A stretch of DNA of 64,000 nt from JANQNX01 sp965601665 (lineage in GTDB: Bacteria; Pseudomonadota; Gammaproteobacteria; Eutrophobiales; Eutrophobiaceae): NCBI GenBank assembly GCA_965601665.1, contig OZ271833.1, forward strand, positions 2,788,179 to 2,852,178. The letters run 5' to 3'. A model generated the notes under the pieces. It searched no databases. It was not told the DNA's origin and saw nothing but the letters and a program-made list of their open reading frames with translations. The position numbers were made by a program, and so were the translations under genes. Shown piece by piece: positions 61,901 to 64,000 of the stretch (position 1 is its first letter; each line of letters starts with the position of its first letter).

Positions 61901-64000
61901 CAGTTAGGCGCTTTCAACAATCAATCAACCGAAGCCGCAGAAGTTGTACAGGTATTTTTTGACGATATAACTATAACGAATGCGATCGAGCCGGCTTTCT
62001 CAAACACAGCTACCATGACCATCGATGTTGGCGACATTGATGCGAGTGGTGACACGGGTAGCGTTACTGAAGATGGTCCAGGAACATCGGGAAATGTCTT
62101 AAGTAATGATACGTTCGCGACCACAACGGTAACTGCCGGTGCAACTGTTAGCAATGACGCTGATATTGATGATGCAGATGGCGGTCAATGGGATAACGAA
62201 GCAGGTGCAAATAATTGGACCCTTGGTAGCAATGTATCGCATACGACAGCGACGACGAATTTTCCCGGTATAACTGATACGTTTGTTTTTACCCCTGACG
62301 GCTCAGGAAACGATGGTGCGACAATGATATCGTTTCAAAGTTTGAGTGGTAATCCTACTACGGGTGATGCGAGTTTCGAACTGTGGTTTAAGCCCAATGA
62401 CTTTACCACTACTGATGAAGAAATTTTGTTCGAGACCGGTGCGACCACTGATGGCTTGGCCATCACTCTGGACGGCGACACCATAAATTTCATCACGCGC
62501 GATAATGGTGGCACACCTGTTGAGACCTCAGCCGACCTCGGTGCGCTGGGAATAGATGCAAGCGATTTCATTCAGGTTGTTGGTGTCATCGATTACGCGG
62601 ATACAGGCAACGAATTAAAGATCTATGTTAATGGTTCTTTTATTAGCCAGACTTCGGTGGGTTCCTTTGTTGACTGGGCGGGTGGTAACGGCTCGGGTCT
62701 GGGCACGGATCGTAATAATTCAGTTATTAGCAATGTTGGCGGAAGAACAACAACCGACTTTGACGGTGAAATTGCAAAATTTAATTTTTACGAATCGGCG
62801 TTAAGCGCAAATCAGGTCGAAAATAATTTTACGGCCATTGCGAATCATCTCTATGTATCCAGTGTAGACTCGGCGAATGCGGGACAAGCACCGGTATCAA
62901 TTACAGAATTAGCTCCTGGCGGCATACCCGTTCCCGGTACACATGATGCAACGATTATTTCCGAGCTAGGTGCAACAGTCACTATCGGTTTCGATGGCGC
63001 CTACACCTATGATCAGGGTGTCCTCTTCCAGGAACTGGCCGTCGGCGAAACCACGACAGATACGTTTACTTATACAGTTACCGATGTATTGGGAAATACC
63101 GATACCGCCACGGTGACGATCACCATCACCGGCACCAATGATGCTCCTGATATAACTATAGGTACAGGCAGCGCAGCTGGATCATTAAACGAAACTGATG
63201 CCGGTTTAAGCATTAGTGATACGTTGACCTTATCCGATGTCGATACCATCGATGTAGTAACCGCTAGCGTGACGGGGATTGCTGAAAGCGGAACGGGCAG
63301 TCCCTCTGGTGTAGCCCCGGCCACACTTCAAGCAATGCTGTCTGTTACTGGCAATCTGGATAACTCGGAAACGACCGACACACTTAACTGGACGTTTGAT
63401 TCAGGTATAGAGGCGTTTGATTATCTCGCTGCTGGTGAATCCCTGGCCCTGACTTACACCGTTGAAGTCAATGATGGTCAAGGTGGTACAGACACACAGA
63501 ACATTGTCATTACAATTAATGGCACCAATGATGCGCCGGTATTAACGATCGATAATGCCGGCAGCGTCACGGAAGATTCCGCTGCGACCCTGACTGATAC
63601 TGGCACTATATCTATTGTTGATCCTGACGCCAGCGCTAGCCCGGCGGTTAGTAGTAGTTATAACAATGATGCAGTGTGGAGCGGTGGTGCTTTATCTCCC
63701 GCTCAAATAACAGCTTTTAGTAGCGGTACATTTACTGCGAACGCAAGTGGCTGGACATATTCTGTGCCAAATTCGGCAGCCGACTTCCTAGCTATAGGGG
63801 AAACAATCACGCTGAGTTTCAATGTCACTGCCGATGATGGTAATGGTGGAACCGATACTGAAGTTGTGACAATTACAATCAATGGCAGCAATGATCAACC
63901 AGATATAACCAGCGATGGCGGCGGGCCTACTGCTTCAGTCAGTATTGTTGAAAACACGACAGCAGTAACCACAGTTAATGCAACCGATCCAGATTCTAAC
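55982..64000 (+). CDS. Giant secreted repeat protein with DUF4347 N-terminus, 3' end outside window
   Basis: One frame stays open from ATG 55982 to the last base, 2673 codons. The N-terminus has LHALEPRIMFDAAG, the LEPR-type motif of large secreted adhesins, then a DUF4347 domain (about 108-262) with H163 in ISHGDAGQLQLGN and C207 in LIYGCNFSEG. A choice-of-anchor L type domain follows (about 320-520). Cadherin/Ig-like repeats come next, then two LamG-like domains (about 880-1060 and 2120-2280), and VCBS repeats with the GTNDAP signature (ITGTNDAPDITIG, INGTNDAPVLTID, INGSNDQPDITSD). There is no classical signal peptide, so type I secretion is likely, with signals in the missing C-terminus. 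The ribosome site is weak. Confidence 0.9.
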   Translation, partial: MLNRIIKRISHLKPTPPKLHYEGAHAGVESEQSSIVDSLHALEPRIMFDAAGVATGAEVAANDVAEQQAQEAINAEDVEPPASSNQQSDSDALSELLADFEPPSGRNELIFVDKSVDDYQTLLSGISNGAELVFLDSDSDGLEQIANTLQDRNDIDAIHIISHGDAGQLQLGNTLLTNDSMQNEHADELELIKTTLSESADILIYGCNFSEGINGQEAAQTLASLTGADVAASDDITGHTSLGGDWDLETQVGDIETSQVISEAAQGLWVGTLDLVVANTGDAGAMANEVSADASGISVGTTTLNATSDGAAHEGAATFTDLQVNNNQIMANGFTISTADATLLAGDTTTGDQIRDATNAPDAITDADLQVVANDNAPADTNVYTLNDAVILTFDFTPDAGVTKVAAEYAFGTEEEDFYSTGYNDAFGIWVDDGTGYEVVATENIYNNYQAGTFIDPGNNADIAPNVEINQMTPVRTGVSDQITAGTNTVKFAIADVRDTDYDSAAFVSYFGSSLRLIGDADDSSSAGNGNFATQYSNVSDGPVSIVDNDVAITNYDASTYVEYAELTIGAGVQIGDTLTYSGTSSFSLSETLPGSNTFRLTWTGVTGAQTISDFEQALQDVEFSTTDNASTADRVISIKLHDTDGGTATETDSNTITSTVSITSLAIPTVNSFSYGVGDAIVLTGTYDASLGDKGAGLTNSELQVTVDGTTYDQSDSEIAASGGSWTLTLPAGTLPVGTYDVDVTTDDGLDVTVDQSLNELEITFDAVDDSATTDQNTAVTIGILANDYATNPTDIITPIVDWEFNAADDTDNDNVWEADENNGDLGNWTLSAPATPADVTLGTDTEYVDISKAYEFGAGGITATIGQGIANFNAANTSDQNDATFEIWVKLDDLTQNQVIFETGGTGGGLSIVLADSDTDGTFDDLVLTAVDDADGDVLTTTADLSTIIGTNAEITSEYIQIVGTYGNNTVADLFELYVNGSLASQASTTSGFNDFDDGTGMGLGTVNGTIAGGGTFSDLQGNIATFRFYEDQTLTADQVYANYLDTTTGGLNIIEIEGTPVSIGDTVDLVGGGAVTINNDGTLTFDPDGDFDYLAAGDSTNVTFDYVAQDSLSNTSNAATVTVTVNGIDDAPINTIPGAQTVSEETVSSISGISVTDVDNNLASTQLTVTNGVLNVSLSGGATISAGANGSNDLTISGSEADINATLATLTYQGGVNFVGADTLTVLSTDSSGVPLSDTDTVTINVTDINDEPIVATLAGVDDTFTEGELATNPLFASSDIDTIEAGQNIDGLVFTVTNVADGANEILNIDGTSVTLTNGASATGTNYDISVSVTGSTATITLTASTLDTVLPATADGVINAVTYTNSSSNPDTSNRVITLSTITDSGSGTGANDNTNNAVNIAATITMEAVNNAPVVNAPGANLSALDPTPINVHGTGFTVTDVDEAGAGATLTLSVTEGTINVTAGTSGVSSIAGNGTGTVTLTGTIAQIDNLLTGAGTGIITYTAIGTPSATTDFTVTVNDQGNTGTDPGLTGDGLSEEGTNSVTIDLVDPNDAPTLTATADNPTFTEDGSAVDLFDLNPGDVTTVEAGQTIIGLELTVSNLENGADEVLNIDGSAIQLTDSFSTTTTNGYVVSVSVTATTATISIDMLLGGAGETTTNIETLVDGITYQNDNQAPTDAGTRAVTITSIQDNGGTSGSGVDTSNPNIVSTVTLAAVNDVPTVTDNVVSTFEDTTYTFTLADFTSVFNDTDGDALTSIRIESLESVGSLQLSGVDVTVGQVITAADIPNLTFDPLPGGSGAGYDSFTFSATDGNGPALPTLSFDSDSDGFVYSDNVFGGTASGNADGTYGANIGSGGASDGGIEVTVGANAGAGNPISGAWERTITVPTATTVDVTVSYRLDIASNYETNEYGDAVLAIDGVRYGNDTNPDGNTSLVTLVGNGTSGAQTTGWVTETISIALTAGEHTLQLGAFNNQSTEAAEVVQVFFDDITITNAIEPAFSNTATMTIDVGDIDASGDTGSVTEDGPGTSGNVLSNDTFATTTVTAGATVSNDADIDDADGGQWDNEAGANNWTLGSNVSHTTATTNFPGITDTFVFTPDGSGNDGATMISFQSLSGNPTTGDASFELWFKPNDFTTTDEEILFETGATTDGLAITLDGDTINFITRDNGGTPVETSADLGALGIDASDFIQVVGVIDYADTGNELKIYVNGSFISQTSVGSFVDWAGGNGSGLGTDRNNSVISNVGGRTTTDFDGEIAKFNFYESALSANQVENNFTAIANHLYVSSVDSANAGQAPVSITELAPGGIPVPGTHDATIISELGATVTIGFDGAYTYDQGVLFQELAVGETTTDTFTYTVTDVLGNTDTATVTITITGTNDAPDITIGTGSAAGSLNETDAGLSISDTLTLSDVDTIDVVTASVTGIAESGTGSPSGVAPATLQAMLSVTGNLDNSETTDTLNWTFDSGIEAFDYLAAGESLALTYTVEVNDGQGGTDTQNIVITINGTNDAPVLTIDNAGSVTEDSAATLTDTGTISIVDPDASASPAVSSSYNNDAVWSGGALSPAQITAFSSGTFTANASGWTYSVPNSAADFLAIGETITLSFNVTADDGNGGTDTEVVTITINGSNDQPDITSDGGGPTASVSIVENTTAVTTVNATDPDSN

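Overview
The window looks like a chromosomal segment of a free-living, flagellated-type gammaproteobacterium outside the enterics. The evidence is the gene order mrdA-mrdB-mltB-rlpA-dacA-dat ... ybeD-lipB-lipA, xseA ... guaB-guaA, and pncC ... recA-recX-alaS-lysC-csrA-tRNA-Ser-tRNA-Arg, together with lpxL (lipid A) and a CheY/A/W/R/D/B cluster. No rRNA, CRISPR array, intact insertion sequence or prophage is visible.

Layout. (1) 1-6.6 kb: a cell-wall elongation operon (PBP2, RodA, MltB, RlpA, PBP5/6-type carboxypeptidase, D-amino acid aminotransferase) followed by queD. (2) 6.9-12.6 kb, minus strand: an ABC-2 exporter, a tandem cyclic-nucleotide-binding protein, a DUF4389 membrane protein and an alpha-E/ATP-grasp pair. 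This block splits dat from ybeD-lipB-lipA. (3) 12.9-17.7 kb: lipoate genes, a YdcF-like protein, a LytM peptidase and xseA. (4) 17.7-21.2 kb: a small accessory cassette (catalase-like secreted protein, radical SAM enzyme, DUF547 protein) sitting between xseA and guaB and flanked by an imperfect 66-bp direct repeat. (5) 21.3-25.4 kb: guaB, guaA and a DUF454 gene. (6) 25.8-37.6 kb: a complete chemosensory operon, cheY-cheA-cheW-receptor-parA-STAS-cheR-cheD-cheB-short receptor-STAS-orf, preceded by a good sigma-54 type promoter. Its main receptor has no membrane segment and begins with a full globin domain fused to three PAS domains, a HAMP-like region and a signalling hairpin. (7) 37.8-46.1 kb: PAS/GGDEF/EAL protein, LpxL, MORN-type lipoprotein, NnrU, TadA, PncC, SpoIIE-type phosphatase, ThpR. 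(8) 46.1-48.1 kb: a sigma-54 AAA+ activator whose C-terminus is a group-1 truncated globin, divergent from a secreted cupin gene that carries its own sigma-54 type promoter. (9) 48.1-55.4 kb: a WYL (CapW/BrxR-like) regulator divergent from recA, recX with an apparent CTG start, alaS, lysC, csrA and two tRNAs. (10) 56-64 kb: the first 2673 codons of a giant secreted repeat protein that runs off the window.

The most interesting theme is haem-globin-coupled signalling. Two different globin families are fused to two different output modules within 20 kb: a chemoreceptor, and a sigma-54 activator. The two sigma-54 type promoters in the window lie before the chemoreceptor operon and beside the activator gene. 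A gas-responsive (O2 or NO) regulatory circuit linking them is an inference, but each part is visible in the sequence.
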